Counted from the first letter of the stretch, positions 51,201-63,668 are shown. The stretch is 64,000 bases of DNA from Bartonella henselae str. Houston-1 (GCF_000046705.1 NC_005956.1:1513501-1577500), one strand, 5' to 3'. A program made the numbers and translations. Notes: generated from the letters alone by a model not told the origin.

Positions 51201-52046
51201 TCAAGACATAAGCGCGTTTTTAGCGCACATAGCAAAGTCATTGATGCGCGTTTTTAAATCAACAATATTGGAACCAGCGTCTGTAATCGACCTTGAAATA
51301 GAAGGAATAATATTCTGCCATAAACTTTGAGGGAACTGGTTTGTCAGTTGTGTTATTGTTCCTCCCTGAGCACCAATACCCGGTACAAGAAACAAGCAAT
51401 TTTTTAACTGTTTGATTGTATCTTTTGCTTCACTGCCGAGTGTTCCTCCAACAACCGCACCAATGGGACCAATAGAATAATTCTTTTCCAAAGACTGGCT
51501 ATTATAGTCACAAATACGCTGTGCCAAATGAACAGAAAGTGTTTGATCACCAATAAGCGCATTGCGCATTTGCTTTCCCTCCGGATTCGAGGATTGAACA
51601 ACCACAAAAACTGCTGTTCCTGTTTCTTCTGCAATTTTTATCAAAGGGATAAGAGCATCAAAACCAAGAAAAGCATTCGCAGTTATCGCATCCGCTTTGA
51701 ACGCACTGCTTGAACCAAGCCAAGCTTGACCATAAGCTTCAACAGTAGACCCAATATCCCCCCTTTTTGCATCAGCGATTACCAATAAACCTTGTTCCTG
51801 TGCATTTTCAATAAGCTCTTTGAGAACTTGAAGACCTTCCACACCATACAATTCAAAAAATGCGACTTGCGGTTTAATAATGCCCACATTGCCCACAACC
51901 GCTGTTAACAGGATATCACAAAAGTCTTTGAGACCTTTATAATCACAGCTCAAATTCCATGATTGTAAAACTTTATGACTAGGGTCAAAACCGATACAAA
52001 GCGGTCCGTAGATTTTACGATTTTTAAAAAAAGTTGAATGAAACAT
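51201..52046 (-). CDS. pyrF: Orotidine 5'-phosphate decarboxylase, type 2
   Basis: A 281-residue enzyme of pyrimidine synthesis making UMP from OMP. The catalytic segment is DAKRGDIGS (92-100) with Lys94, and the length and layout (CIGFDP near the start, GAVVGGT near residue 195) fit the longer type-2 subfamily. The start at 52046 is supported by GAGGGTG upstream. The gene stops 59 bases before the duplicated segment begins. Confidence 0.93.
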   Translation of the reverse strand: MFHSTFFKNRKIYGPLCIGFDPSHKVLQSWNLSCDYKGLKDFCDILLTAVVGNVGIIKPQVAFFELYGVEGLQVLKELIENAQEQGLLVIADAKRGDIGSTVEAYGQAWLGSSSAFKADAITANAFLGFDALIPLIKIAEETGTAVFVVVQSSNPEGKQMRNALIGDQTLSVHLAQRICDYNSQSLEKNYSIGPIGAVVGGTLGSEAKDTIKQLKNCLFLVPGIGAQGGTITQLTNQFPQSLWQNIIPSISRSITDAGSNIVDLKTRINDFAMCAKNALMS

Positions 52047-52477
52047 TCCACACCCTCATAAAGCGTCTTTTTAAACTTTCTAATACAACCAAAAAGAAAT
52101 ACATTTATCAAAATGACCGGTAACATGGTTTTCATAAAAAAGAAAATATTTTCAAATTTCATGACAGAATACGAACAAAACAAGCCATATCACTTTATAA
52201 GATAGCTTCGTAATGCACAAATATCCCTTCTGTTTTTTTATTTTAGCTAGCTTATTTTTTTAGCACGAACATTTTTGATAAAGTTATTTTAGGTTGAGAT
52301 TTTACCACAAGACCTTTTATCATTGGGGTATTATAATCCCAAGATAATAATTTCAGGGAGGATAATCAGTGTTTATTTTTGGTATTTTGCGTCTATTTTG
52401 GGCACAAATTTGTCTCTTTTGGAACATAATGGTTCAGGAAGCATTGTATCTCCAGCATCATTCAAGGAGATAAACAC

Positions 52478-53566
52478 ATGGAAACCCGCATACCTGAAGA
52501 CACAGCCTTTGATACCCATTTTCTAGGCAAAACATCTGTAGAGGAACAGTATCCCCTCTTTCATACGCCGATTTCATGGTCGGCAATTTTTGCCGGCCTG
52601 GTGACAGCTCTAGCCACCTCGATCTGTCTCTCTTTTCTCGTTGCAGCCTTAGGCTTCAATCAAATGGATTTCACGTCTTCCACCCCTTTTGAAGGTTCGT
52701 TACGCTCCTTTGGCATAGGATCTCTTATCGTTACACTGATCAGCCTTGCTTTGGGAGGTTTTATTGCCGGACGTTTTGCAGAATCGTCAGGCGCTCTTCA
52801 TGGCTTTCTTACCTGGGCTCTCTTAACCCTTCTCATGACCTTGCAAACCATCCATGTGGTTTCAAGTACAGCAAAACTAGGCGCTCAAGCTGCGGTAGAA
52901 AATAGCTCAGCAATTGGACAAACCATAGACAGCCTCAAAACAAATTTTTCTCCCCTTTTTTCAAAATTCGATGGCGAGAGCTTTGAACAGTTTTTGCGTA
53001 AGACAAAAGACAATGGCGTTGATTTTGATAAACTGGGCAATGAATTACGCGCACTTCTCAACAAAAGCGACATCCCTGCTCTCAATCCTGATCGCTTAAA
53101 AACATCCTATCAAGCAGCTCTCAAGGATATTGGGGAGGCAATAACAGCTTTCAAAAATGATCCATCTCACTATCGCACATATTTAAAAGATCTTGGTGAG
53201 CGCCTTTCTGATCGTATAGAAGCCATTACGGCAAAGATTGATAAAAGCGATATCATCAAAAGCCTTATGAACAATGGCATGACACGCACGGATGCACAAA
53301 CAGCAGCCAACAATGCGCTTCATGTTTACAAAACAGCAGAGGAAAAAACCGAAAAAGCGTTAAAAGCACTTGAAGAACAAGCTGAAACGCTCTCTGATAA
53401 TCTTGAGAAAGCCATGAAGGGAGCAAAAAATACCGCCGAAAAAGCCACGAAAACAGCATCCCACATGGGATGGTGGGGCTTTTTAGGCAGCCTGATTGGT
53501 GCTATGATTTCCAGTGTTTTTGGTTATTATGGCTACAGAATCCGTAAGGCTTCTTTTATGTTCTAA
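52478..53566 (+). CDS. Membrane protein with central coiled coil (unit 1)
   Basis: A 362-residue protein. Two to four membrane spans lie in residues ~20-125 (SWSAIFAGLVTALATSICLSFLVAALGF, FGIGSLIVTLISLALGGFIAGRF, LTWALLTLLMTLQTIHVV). Then comes a long charged helical region (about 130-335) and a last span near the C-terminus (GWWGFLGSLIGAMISSVFGYYGY). It resembles rhizobial proteins loosely named PhnA-like or YrzE-like; function unknown. CAAGGAG is eight bases before the ATG. It is the only clearly intact protein gene in the duplicated unit. Confidence 0.85.
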   Translation: METRIPEDTAFDTHFLGKTSVEEQYPLFHTPISWSAIFAGLVTALATSICLSFLVAALGFNQMDFTSSTPFEGSLRSFGIGSLIVTLISLALGGFIAGRFAESSGALHGFLTWALLTLLMTLQTIHVVSSTAKLGAQAAVENSSAIGQTIDSLKTNFSPLFSKFDGESFEQFLRKTKDNGVDFDKLGNELRALLNKSDIPALNPDRLKTSYQAALKDIGEAITAFKNDPSHYRTYLKDLGERLSDRIEAITAKIDKSDIIKSLMNNGMTRTDAQTAANNALHVYKTAEEKTEKALKALEEQAETLSDNLEKAMKGAKNTAEKATKTASHMGWWGFLGSLIGAMISSVFGYYGYRIRKASFMF

Positions 53567-53598
53567 AAGCTTTTCCTCACAAAGTATGAAAGTGATAA

Positions 53599-53629
53599 AA
53601 AGCTGTACAGTCTGTGCAGCTTTTTTTTG
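53599..53629 (+). terminator. Intrinsic terminator (unit 1)
   Basis: AAGCTGTA and TGCAGCTT-type arms around CAGTCTG, followed by eight T. It serves the membrane protein gene. Confidence 0.8.
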
Positions 53630-54794
53630 CCAATTTTCTTGATGGCTTTATTGTATGCAATAACATACCATAAGATCACTCAAAAATCCTCATACGGAAA
53701 AAACATTGCCCCCTCACCAATCTGTTGTTATTTTCACACCTTTCCTATCACCAATTAGAGCCTATTTATTAGCGCGATCATTGGGCCTTGTAAAACACTT
53801 GCGCAATCACGCGATACTGTTATGACATTCCATTTCAATGATCATACCAAATTTCCATATCCATATAAACAAACTATCGCACAAATGCATTCCCCCCTCA
53901 CTAGCCTGTAAAAAAACAGGCTTTACCCAACTTACATAATCAACAGACCTTCTTGAAAATCTAAGCTTAAAAACAGCATATAATGACGAAAGCACATTTA
54001 TATATGCATAATAATCTAAAAAATGAAAAATCTATATTTGAGAAAAACATGAAACCTATAAAGCCATAAAAAATCAGAATTTTTTATTTCCTCTATGATT
54101 CATTATTCAAACTATTTCTTTAGGAGAAACGTTTAGAACTCTTCACTCTATTTTTTCAAGAAAAAGAAAAAATCACTTTATTTTTTCTTATTATTATTGC
54201 GAAGAATAAACACTATTTTTGATTTTTTTTCAAAAATATCTCGAACAAAACAAGCATGTAAGTATAAGAGATGAGATCAAGGATCTTCTCAATCGAAATG
54301 ACATTTGACAAAAAATAAATTTCATAAAAGATTCCTCTCGGTGATATTACCTGAAACCTCCACTGATTATGACAAACTATAAGGAAGATGACATATGATA
54401 TTTTACTTAAATGAAGCAGAAAATCTTATCGAGTTTATTGTTAGAAACATCGAAACAACGTTAGGTAGTTTCTAAAGACGTATAGCGTAGCGATATTCAA
54501 ATTTGGGTTTATACATCGCTCCCCCTCTTAATATTACTTACTAAAATTGAGAGTGAAATCATTCTTCAGCCACTCACAAAATTTCAATAGGCCCCCTTCT
54601 TCGAAATAAAGAACTCCTCATCGCTGCAAATGGGCATTGCACTTGTTTTGAATAGAGCTCTCATTTAGAGGGATTCCTTTCCCAACTTTCATCAGGAAAA
54701 AACTAGACAGAGCAAAATTAAATGATAAATCCTATAGATATGCGCAGGAGGAAATTTTAAAAGCCGTAAAAGCTTTAGCATGTTGGGGAGCATT
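53630..54794. other. Gene-poor stretch (unit 1)
   Basis: No gene supported. A 26-residue frame (MIFYLNEAENLIEFIV..) at 54395-54475 has AAGGAAG upstream and may be a small peptide or a gene remnant. Around 54700-54795 a frame ending YAQEEILKAVKALACWGAL looks like a lost gene's C-terminus. Confidence 0.35.
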
Positions 54795-55987
54795 GTGACA
54801 AAGAAAAAATCCATGATTTTCGCCTAAATGGGACTTTTTCTCGTTTTGGGCTTAAGTGGTTTTGCCGATAAAACGGCTCAAATGACATTTGCTTTACACT
54901 GAGCAAAGAGTACTGCCTCTATTTTAGAGCTGCTTTTTGCAGGGCTTATAGGAGGAATTTGTGCAGGACCCCTTGCCCCACATTTTTTGCATCACTTCCA
55001 GCCAGCACGAACAGTGCCTATTATTCTATTATTTCAAGCAATATGCATAACCACAGCCGTAGTCGTCAACCAGTTTTGGCTTTATATTACCCTTTCTTTC
55101 ACACTGGGCTGTGCTGGTTCACTCTTTTGGTCTGCAATTCTTGTTGCTGTACCTGACTTCGCAAATAATGATCACCAATGAAACCGTATTACCCAAACAG
55201 TCCGTAATCTTGGTTATATTGCCGGACCACTGTTAGGCGGTGTATTGTATGGTCTATCAAACGGACAAAAAGGATTGTTCCTGTTTTCGATAATGGTTCT
55301 CTATGCAGAGCCTTTATCACCATCTACTATTTTAAAAATTTAAAACTTCATGCACAAACGACAAACACAGCGCAGCAAATCAAAAAGGGATTAGATGTAG
55401 TGGGATTCTTGCGTAAAAAACATGTCGTCTATGCTCTTACCTCCTCATCATCACCATTATCCTCACCTCTGCTCTCAACGTATTATCGATTGTCCGCATC
55501 CGCACCGAGCTGCATTTAAGTGCAGAAACCTATGGAATCACAAGCATGATAAGTCTTGGCCTCATGGTTGGTCGACTCTGTTTCTCTAGTCTTTTCCACC
55601 ATTTTGGCAATGCTGCTGGAACATCACTAGCCGTGGCAATAATCGGCTTTAGCATTTTCCGCTTTTCCCTCACACACATTGTGTGGCTGATGATGCTTTC
55701 CTTTTTTATCCTTGGGGGGTACAAACGGTGTGCAAAATGCACTGATAACAAGTTTTATGATGAAAGCCATCCAGAAAAAAACAGCGAAACAGCCAAATGC
55801 CCGCTTATCTTTTCATCATACAAACATCAGTGTGCATTGGTTTTATCAGTGCGGATTTTGTCCATGTGCATCATACCCAAAGCACGCTGTTTATCATTGG
55901 TATCGCGACCATGATCACAGGCATATTAAGTTTTATCTTGAACAGAGTACTATGCAAAAAAAGGAATGCATCTTCAACACCCCATAG
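54795..55987 (+). pseudogene. Decayed MFS transporter (unit 1)
   Basis: Multiple frames join into a 12-helix transporter: GLFLVLGLSGFADKTAQMTFAL, LLFAGLIGGICAGPLAPHFL, ILLFQAICITTAVVVNQFWLYITLSF, VRNLGYIAGPLLGGVLYG, and the last helix TLFIIGIATMITGILSFILN. Stops interrupt it (for example after FALH, after NNDHQ) together with frameshifts. The GTG/ATG start itself is followed by an early TAA. Confidence 0.8.
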
Positions 55988-56053
55988 AACAGACAACTGC
56001 GTTTTTTGTCAAAACAGGGATGCTGCGATTGATAAAATGATAAGGATCAAAAG

Positions 56054-56848
56054 ATGCCCCTGATACAACCTGGTATGGGAACAAAAAACAGTATTGAGCT
56101 TCTTTACACGCTCATTCAAATGGCAAAACCGCGCACAGTCCTTGAAATCGGTGCGGGGGATAGCACATGCTTGATTGCTACAGCACTGCAAAAAGCAAAA
56201 CAAGCATGGCAACAGGATAAAAAACTTTTAAGATCTACCACTTTTGAAGAACGTACAGCTTTTCTTGACCCTTCAGGAGTCCTTGAGAATTATCAACCAC
56301 GATTGATCACCATCGATGATTTTTCAGCAGAAGGTCAATCCGCCGAACAAGCATGGCAAAAACCACTCCAAGACAACAGCATTGAAAAAGACATGGTAAC
56401 ATTTATCCATATTTCTTCTCTCTTGATGATGAAACGCTCAAATCTTGGGGACCAATAGATTTTGCTTGGATTGATGCTGGAACGCCCGCAAATGATGTGC
56501 AATTTGTTACCACACTTTGGGAACATATTACCGCTCATGGTTATCTCTGTCTTCATGAACCAACAATGACAATAACCGTTGCTCTTGATGGAGCTCAACG
56601 GGTTCGCCGTGTCAGAACCCCTTTTTGGGAAGAAACTCTCTACCGACTTGATGGGCTCCTATGAGGCTTTAACCCTCACCGAAAACCACAAATATCGCCA
56701 AAGTGGTCTTGGTATCATTCGCAAACACACCCCTGCCGAACAAATTGTACGCGCACAATCACTACAAGCAGAACTCATAGAAATCAATGAACTGCCCATT
56801 CGCAATGATCTTTTACCCATGGGAAAAGAAGCCCTTCACAAACGATAG
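56054..56848 (+). pseudogene. Frameshifted SAM-dependent methyltransferase-like gene (unit 1)
   Basis: The first frame (56054-56458) has the SAM-binding motif I VLEIGAGDSTCLIA. A frame change near 56400 continues as YFFSLDDETLKSWGPIDFAWIDAGTPANDVQF, and another near 56660 continues SYEALTLTENHKYRQSGLGIIRKH. Together they make one class I methyltransferase-like protein; two frameshifts inactivate it. Confidence 0.75.
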
Positions 56849-56879
56849 ACCCGTAATTCACTGATCTCTGCCATGACCT

Positions 56880-57289
56880 CATAGACACTTCGCACTGTTT
56901 ATGCCAGCCATTATCCTTGGCGCGAGAAATCTTTCTGATATCCTCAAACATGTCGATTGTGATGCCAAATTCACAAATCCATCAATCGTCTTTTAAATCT
57001 TAGTCTTATTCAAAGCACCAAAGAAGGATTTCAAGCGGAAAGAACACTCTGGAAAGCACTAGAAGATACAAATGAGCGGGAGAGAGAAAATTTAAGTGAC
57101 CGACACTTAGAAACAGAAGAAATGCTGCAAAAAATTGTCCAAGCCTTTCAAAGGGAAAAAATCTATAGCGAAACGGAAGTCTTCAAGATATGCAACCTCT
57201 TTACGGTAGATTTTGCTAGATTACGGCGTACCCTTGTTGAGAGGGACTTTTTACAACGCCATGGGGGCAAACATCAACGCGTGCATTAA
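56880..57289 (+). pseudogene. Decayed DUF2087-like gene (unit 1)
   Basis: A frame ending at 57289 reads STKEGFQAERTLWKALEDTNERE, then KIVQAFQREKIYSETEVFKICN and FARLRRTLVERDFLQR. This fits the C-terminal DUF2087 domain found in some regulators. No start codon is available upstream because of stops; the gene is 5'-truncated. Confidence 0.6.
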
Positions 57290-57479
57290 AAAATACGATT
57301 TTTTTTGGGAATAATTTCAAAAGCAGGGAACTTTAAATAAAATCATCATCTTTTTCGATGCAAGCTTTACCCTGATTACATTTCAAATGGCATAAAAAAA
57401 CAAATGATTTTTGCAGAACTTTTCACAAAACTGTTGCAATGAAGATAGAATAAAGAATGGATTTTATACTTGTGGAAAC

Positions 57480-57664
57480 ATGAGCATTTTCTTTTTTTAC
57501 GTGCGAAGCACAATCAAATGCCCGCCTCTCTTTTATCCTACAAACATGTGTATGCTCTACACCCAATACACCCTCTTATCATCGGCATCACCCCAATAAT
57601 CACAGGTGTGTTAGGTTTTATATTAAATAGCACTATGCAAAAAAAGGAATGTGATTATGGTTAG
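57480..57664 (+). pseudogene. Second copy of the MFS transporter tail
   Basis: The frame MPASLLSYKHVYALHPIHPLIIGITPIITGVLGFILN, then TMQKKEC, parallels the end of the decayed transporter at 55797-55970 (MPAYLF..TLFIIGIATMITGILSFILN, and the TATGCAAAAAAAGGAATG sequence). It is a short duplicated fragment. Confidence 0.65.
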
Positions 57665-58399
57665 CGATCTCAGTCATTTTCCCCATAAAGTAAGCAATGC
57701 AATTTTTTATAGTATAATTTATATGGACCATTCTAGAGTTGAAACACAGTGAGTGCCCTTTTATTTTTTAAGGGGAAAGATTTCCAAGAAGGACCCCAGT
57801 TTACTATAGCTTTAGTATTTTAAGGGGCTTTTACGTTTTTCACTGCTTCCCCTTTTCCTTTTCTTGCACTTTCATGAGCGGAGAGCTACGCGTGAGTTAT
57901 GTATCGATGTTCCCAAGCAAAAATAGATCTCTTATTTTTAGCTTTTATGACTGTTCTATCATTTAATGTAAATAGAAACGAAAAGATGAGAAGCAAGAAT
58001 CCTGTAAGGAGTTTTATATTTCTCCTATCTCGTTAACGCAGCAGAAAGATTTAATGTATCATCGGAAACAGCCTCTTTTTTATAGAAGGAAGGTTAGAGG
58101 ATTTAGAGAAGAATTTGTTATTTGATGTACTTTGGTGAGAGAGAGTTGTATGACATTGATTTGAAGGAAGATGAAGAGCTTTGTGCTCAAATCATCATAA
58201 TGGCATTCCCTATATTTTTGAGGGTTTTCTCTTTACGCAAGAAGACTTCCGATTATCCCCTCCCCCAAGAACCATAGCTTCAGGTGCGCTTACTCTGCCA
58301 CTTTGTTTTTATCTGCGATCATAGCAGCTTTTTACGTGCAAAGCAGGGTGTGAATAGGGGAATGTGGTTGTGAGCGAGATACTTGTTTGATGTGATTTT
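57665..58399. other. Gene-free stretch upstream of tRNA-fMet
   Basis: No coding or RNA gene recognised. Contains several T-rich tracts; the 3' flank of the rRNA operon terminates somewhere here. Confidence 0.4.
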
Positions 58400-58476
<77 letters not shown>

Positions 58477-58581
58477 CTATAGGGAATAAAATAAAATAAG
58501 CGTAATTTTTTGTCTACGCTTAATTGTTATATTGATTTTTTTATTCTTTTAAAGATTGTGTTTTTCTCTATGCATTTAGCA

Positions 58582-58699
58582 GACCTGGCAGCGACTTACT
58601 CTCCCGTGCCTTAAGGCAAAGTACCATCAGCGCTGGAGCGTTTCACGGCCGAGTTCGGGATGGGATCGGGTGCGTTCACTCCGCCATAACCACCAAGTC
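58582..58699 (-). rRNA. rrf: 5S ribosomal RNA
   Basis: A 118-base gene. It starts GACTTGGTGGTTATGGCGG and ends CGCTGCCAGGTC, with CCCGATCCCATCCCGAACTCG in the expected place. Part of an rrn operon on the minus strand; the tRNA-fMet lies downstream. Confidence 0.95.
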
Positions 58700-58778
58700 A
58701 GCGAAATGCATAGGGAATTTGAGAAGCTATTCTTTTTTGCTTTTATTTATTTTTTTGTGGGAATGACTATAGGAAATG

Positions 58779-58894
58779 GGAACGATCAAGTCGATTGAAC
58801 GATTAGTATCAGTAAGCTTCATGTGTTACCACACTTCCACACCTGACCTATCAACGTGGTAGTCTACCACGGTTCTCAGGGAATACTTGTTTCC
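58779..58894 (-). rRNA. rrl: 23S ribosomal RNA, 3' fragment
   Basis: Only the last ~116 bases of 23S rRNA are present (GTGGTAACACATGAAGC, GATACTAATCGTTC, CGACTTGATCG). The gene is interrupted at 58894 where the second duplicated unit begins. The exact mature 3' end is estimated. Confidence 0.9.
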
Positions 58895-59266
58895 TATCAA
58901 AATGACCGGTAACATGGTTTTCATAAAAAAGAAAATATTTTCAAATTTCATGACAGAATACGAACAAAACAAGCCATATCACTTTATAAGATAGCTTCGT
59001 AATGCACAAATATCCCTTCTGTTTTTTTATTTTAGCTAGCTTATTTTTTTAGCACGAACATTTTTGATAAAGTTATTTTAGGTTGAGATTTTACCACAAG
59101 ACCTTTTATCATTGGGGTATTATAATCCCAAGATAATAATTTCAGGGAGGATAATCAGTGTTTATTTTTGGTATTTTGCGTCTATTTTGGGCACAAATTT
59201 GTCTCTTTTGGAACATAATGGTTCAGGAAGCATTGTATCTCCAGCATCATTCAAGGAGATAAACAC

Positions 59267-60355
59267 ATGGAAACCCGCATACCTGAAGACACAGCCTTTG
59301 ATACCCATTTTCTAGGCAAAACATCTGTAGAGGAACAGTATCCCCTCTTTCATACGCCGATTTCATGGTCGGCAATTTTTGCCGGCCTGGTGACAGCTCT
59401 AGCCACCTCGATCTGTCTCTCTTTTCTCGTTGCAGCCTTAGGCTTCAATCAAATGGATTTCACGTCTTCCACCCCTTTTGAAGGTTCGTTACGCTCCTTT
59501 GGCATAGGATCTCTTATCGTTACACTGATCAGCCTTGCTTTGGGAGGTTTTATTGCCGGACGTTTTGCAGAATCGTCAGGCGCTCTTCATGGCTTTCTTA
59601 CCTGGGCTCTCTTAACCCTTCTCATGACCTTGCAAACCATCCATGTGGTTTCAAGTACAGCAAAACTAGGCGCTCAAGCTGCGGTAGAAAATAGCTCAGC
59701 AATTGGACAAACCATAGACAGCCTCAAAACAAATTTTTCTCCCCTTTTTTCAAAATTCGATGGCGAGAGCTTTGAACAGTTTTTGCGTAAGACAAAAGAC
59801 AATGGCGTTGATTTTGATAAACTGGGCAATGAATTACGCGCACTTCTCAACAAAAGCGACATCCCTGCTCTCAATCCTGATCGCTTAAAAACATCCTATC
59901 AAGCAGCTCTCAAGGATATTGGGGAGGCAATAACAGCTTTCAAAAATGATCCATCTCACTATCGCACATATTTAAAAGATCTTGGTGAGCGCCTTTCTGA
60001 TCGTATAGAAGCCATTACGGCAAAGATTGATAAAAGCGATATCATCAAAAGCCTTATGAACAATGGCATGACACGCACGGATGCACAAACAGCAGCCAAC
60101 AATGCGCTTCATGTTTACAAAACAGCAGAGGAAAAAACCGAAAAAGCGTTAAAAGCACTTGAAGAACAAGCTGAAACGCTCTCTGATAATCTTGAGAAAG
60201 CCATGAAGGGAGCAAAAAATACCGCCGAAAAAGCCACGAAAACAGCATCCCACATGGGATGGTGGGGCTTTTTAGGCAGCCTGATTGGTGCTATGATTTC
60301 CAGTGTTTTTGGTTATTATGGCTACAGAATCCGTAAGGCTTCTTTTATGTTCTAA
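59267..60355 (+). CDS. Membrane protein with central coiled coil (unit 2)
   Basis: Same 362-residue protein as at 52478-53566, with no difference seen. Same ribosome site. If the duplication is real, the gene is present twice. Confidence 0.85.
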   Translation: METRIPEDTAFDTHFLGKTSVEEQYPLFHTPISWSAIFAGLVTALATSICLSFLVAALGFNQMDFTSSTPFEGSLRSFGIGSLIVTLISLALGGFIAGRFAESSGALHGFLTWALLTLLMTLQTIHVVSSTAKLGAQAAVENSSAIGQTIDSLKTNFSPLFSKFDGESFEQFLRKTKDNGVDFDKLGNELRALLNKSDIPALNPDRLKTSYQAALKDIGEAITAFKNDPSHYRTYLKDLGERLSDRIEAITAKIDKSDIIKSLMNNGMTRTDAQTAANNALHVYKTAEEKTEKALKALEEQAETLSDNLEKAMKGAKNTAEKATKTASHMGWWGFLGSLIGAMISSVFGYYGYRIRKASFMF

Positions 60356-60387
60356 AAGCTTTTCCTCACAAAGTATGAAAGTGATAA

Positions 60388-60418
60388 AAAGCTGTACAGT
60401 CTGTGCAGCTTTTTTTTG
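60388..60418 (+). terminator. Intrinsic terminator (unit 2)
   Basis: Copy of the hairpin and T-run at 53599-53629. Confidence 0.8.
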
Positions 60419-61583
60419 CCAATTTTCTTGATGGCTTTATTGTATGCAATAACATACCATAAGATCACTCAAAAATCCTCATACGGAAAAAACATTGCCC
60501 CCTCACCAATCTGTTGTTATTTTCACACCTTTCCTATCACCAATTAGAGCCTATTTATTAGCGCGATCATTGGGCCTTGTAAAACACTTGCGCAATCACG
60601 CGATACTGTTATGACATTCCATTTCAATGATCATACCAAATTTCCATATCCATATAAACAAACTATCGCACAAATGCATTCCCCCCTCACTAGCCTGTAA
60701 AAAAACAGGCTTTACCCAACTTACATAATCAACAGACCTTCTTGAAAATCTAAGCTTAAAAACAGCATATAATGACGAAAGCACATTTATATATGCATAA
60801 TAATCTAAAAAATGAAAAATCTATATTTGAGAAAAACATGAAACCTATAAAGCCATAAAAAATCAGAATTTTTTATTTCCTCTATGATTCATTATTCAAA
60901 CTATTTCTTTAGGAGAAACGTTTAGAACTCTTCACTCTATTTTTTCAAGAAAAAGAAAAAATCACTTTATTTTTTCTTATTATTATTGCGAAGAATAAAC
61001 ACTATTTTTGATTTTTTTTCAAAAATATCTCGAACAAAACAAGCATGTAAGTATAAGAGATGAGATCAAGGATCTTCTCAATCGAAATGACATTTGACAA
61101 AAAATAAATTTCATAAAAGATTCCTCTCGGTGATATTACCTGAAACCTCCACTGATTATGACAAACTATAAGGAAGATGACATATGATATTTTACTTAAA
61201 TGAAGCAGAAAATCTTATCGAGTTTATTGTTAGAAACATCGAAACAACGTTAGGTAGTTTCTAAAGACGTATAGCGTAGCGATATTCAAATTTGGGTTTA
61301 TACATCGCTCCCCCTCTTAATATTACTTACTAAAATTGAGAGTGAAATCATTCTTCAGCCACTCACAAAATTTCAATAGGCCCCCTTCTTCGAAATAAAG
61401 AACTCCTCATCGCTGCAAATGGGCATTGCACTTGTTTTGAATAGAGCTCTCATTTAGAGGGATTCCTTTCCCAACTTTCATCAGGAAAAAACTAGACAGA
61501 GCAAAATTAAATGATAAATCCTATAGATATGCGCAGGAGGAAATTTTAAAAGCCGTAAAAGCTTTAGCATGTTGGGGAGCATT
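60419..61583. other. Gene-poor stretch (unit 2)
   Basis: Copy of 53630-54794, with the same 26-residue small frame (61184-61264). Confidence 0.35.
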
Positions 61584-62776
61584 GTGACAAAGAAAAAATC
61601 CATGATTTTCGCCTAAATGGGACTTTTTCTCGTTTTGGGCTTAAGTGGTTTTGCCGATAAAACGGCTCAAATGACATTTGCTTTACACTGAGCAAAGAGT
61701 ACTGCCTCTATTTTAGAGCTGCTTTTTGCAGGGCTTATAGGAGGAATTTGTGCAGGACCCCTTGCCCCACATTTTTTGCATCACTTCCAGCCAGCACGAA
61801 CAGTGCCTATTATTCTATTATTTCAAGCAATATGCATAACCACAGCCGTAGTCGTCAACCAGTTTTGGCTTTATATTACCCTTTCTTTCACACTGGGCTG
61901 TGCTGGTTCACTCTTTTGGTCTGCAATTCTTGTTGCTGTACCTGACTTCGCAAATAATGATCACCAATGAAACCGTATTACCCAAACAGTCCGTAATCTT
62001 GGTTATATTGCCGGACCACTGTTAGGCGGTGTATTGTATGGTCTATCAAACGGACAAAAAGGATTGTTCCTGTTTTCGATAATGGTTCTCTATGCAGAGC
62101 CTTTATCACCATCTACTATTTTAAAAATTTAAAACTTCATGCACAAACGACAAACACAGCGCAGCAAATCAAAAAGGGATTAGATGTAGTGGGATTCTTG
62201 CGTAAAAAACATGTCGTCTATGCTCTTACCTCCTCATCATCACCATTATCCTCACCTCTGCTCTCAACGTATTATCGATTGTCCGCATCCGCACCGAGCT
62301 GCATTTAAGTGCAGAAACCTATGGAATCACAAGCATGATAAGTCTTGGCCTCATGGTTGGTCGACTCTGTTTCTCTAGTCTTTTCCACCATTTTGGCAAT
62401 GCTGCTGGAACATCACTAGCCGTGGCAATAATCGGCTTTAGCATTTTCCGCTTTTCCCTCACACACATTGTGTGGCTGATGATGCTTTCCTTTTTTATCC
62501 TTGGGGGGTACAAACGGTGTGCAAAATGCACTGATAACAAGTTTTATGATGAAAGCCATCCAGAAAAAAACAGCGAAACAGCCAAATGCCCGCTTATCTT
62601 TTCATCATACAAACATCAGTGTGCATTGGTTTTATCAGTGCGGATTTTGTCCATGTGCATCATACCCAAAGCACGCTGTTTATCATTGGTATCGCGACCA
62701 TGATCACAGGCATATTAAGTTTTATCTTGAACAGAGTACTATGCAAAAAAAGGAATGCATCTTCAACACCCCATAG
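61584..62776 (+). pseudogene. Decayed MFS transporter (unit 2)
   Basis: Copy of 54795-55987 with the same stops and frameshifts, so the decay preceded the duplication. Confidence 0.8.
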
Positions 62777-62842
62777 AACAGACAACTGCGTTTTTTGTCA
62801 AAACAGGGATGCTGCGATTGATAAAATGATAAGGATCAAAAG

Positions 62843-63637
62843 ATGCCCCTGATACAACCTGGTATGGGAACAAAAAACAGTATTGAGCTTCTTTACACGC
62901 TCATTCAAATGGCAAAACCGCGCACAGTCCTTGAAATCGGTGCGGGGGATAGCACATGCTTGATTGCTACAGCACTGCAAAAAGCAAAACAAGCATGGCA
63001 ACAGGATAAAAAACTTTTAAGATCTACCACTTTTGAAGAACGTACAGCTTTTCTTGACCCTTCAGGAGTCCTTGAGAATTATCAACCACGATTGATCACC
63101 ATCGATGATTTTTCAGCAGAAGGTCAATCCGCCGAACAAGCATGGCAAAAACCACTCCAAGACAACAGCATTGAAAAAGACATGGTAACATTTATCCATA
63201 TTTCTTCTCTCTTGATGATGAAACGCTCAAATCTTGGGGACCAATAGATTTTGCTTGGATTGATGCTGGAACGCCCGCAAATGATGTGCAATTTGTTACC
63301 ACACTTTGGGAACATATTACCGCTCATGGTTATCTCTGTCTTCATGAACCAACAATGACAATAACCGTTGCTCTTGATGGAGCTCAACGGGTTCGCCGTG
63401 TCAGAACCCCTTTTTGGGAAGAAACTCTCTACCGACTTGATGGGCTCCTATGAGGCTTTAACCCTCACCGAAAACCACAAATATCGCCAAAGTGGTCTTG
63501 GTATCATTCGCAAACACACCCCTGCCGAACAAATTGTACGCGCACAATCACTACAAGCAGAACTCATAGAAATCAATGAACTGCCCATTCGCAATGATCT
63601 TTTACCCATGGGAAAAGAAGCCCTTCACAAACGATAG
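62843..63637 (+). pseudogene. Frameshifted SAM methyltransferase-like gene (unit 2)
   Basis: Copy of 56054-56848 with the same two frameshifts. Confidence 0.75.
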
Positions 63638-63668
63638 ACCCGTAATTCACTGATCTCTGCCATGACCT

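Noticed and set aside
52323..52526. 67-residue ORF upstream of the membrane protein (also 59112-59315)
   Set aside because: No ribosome site or coding character; it overlaps the real gene's start in another frame.
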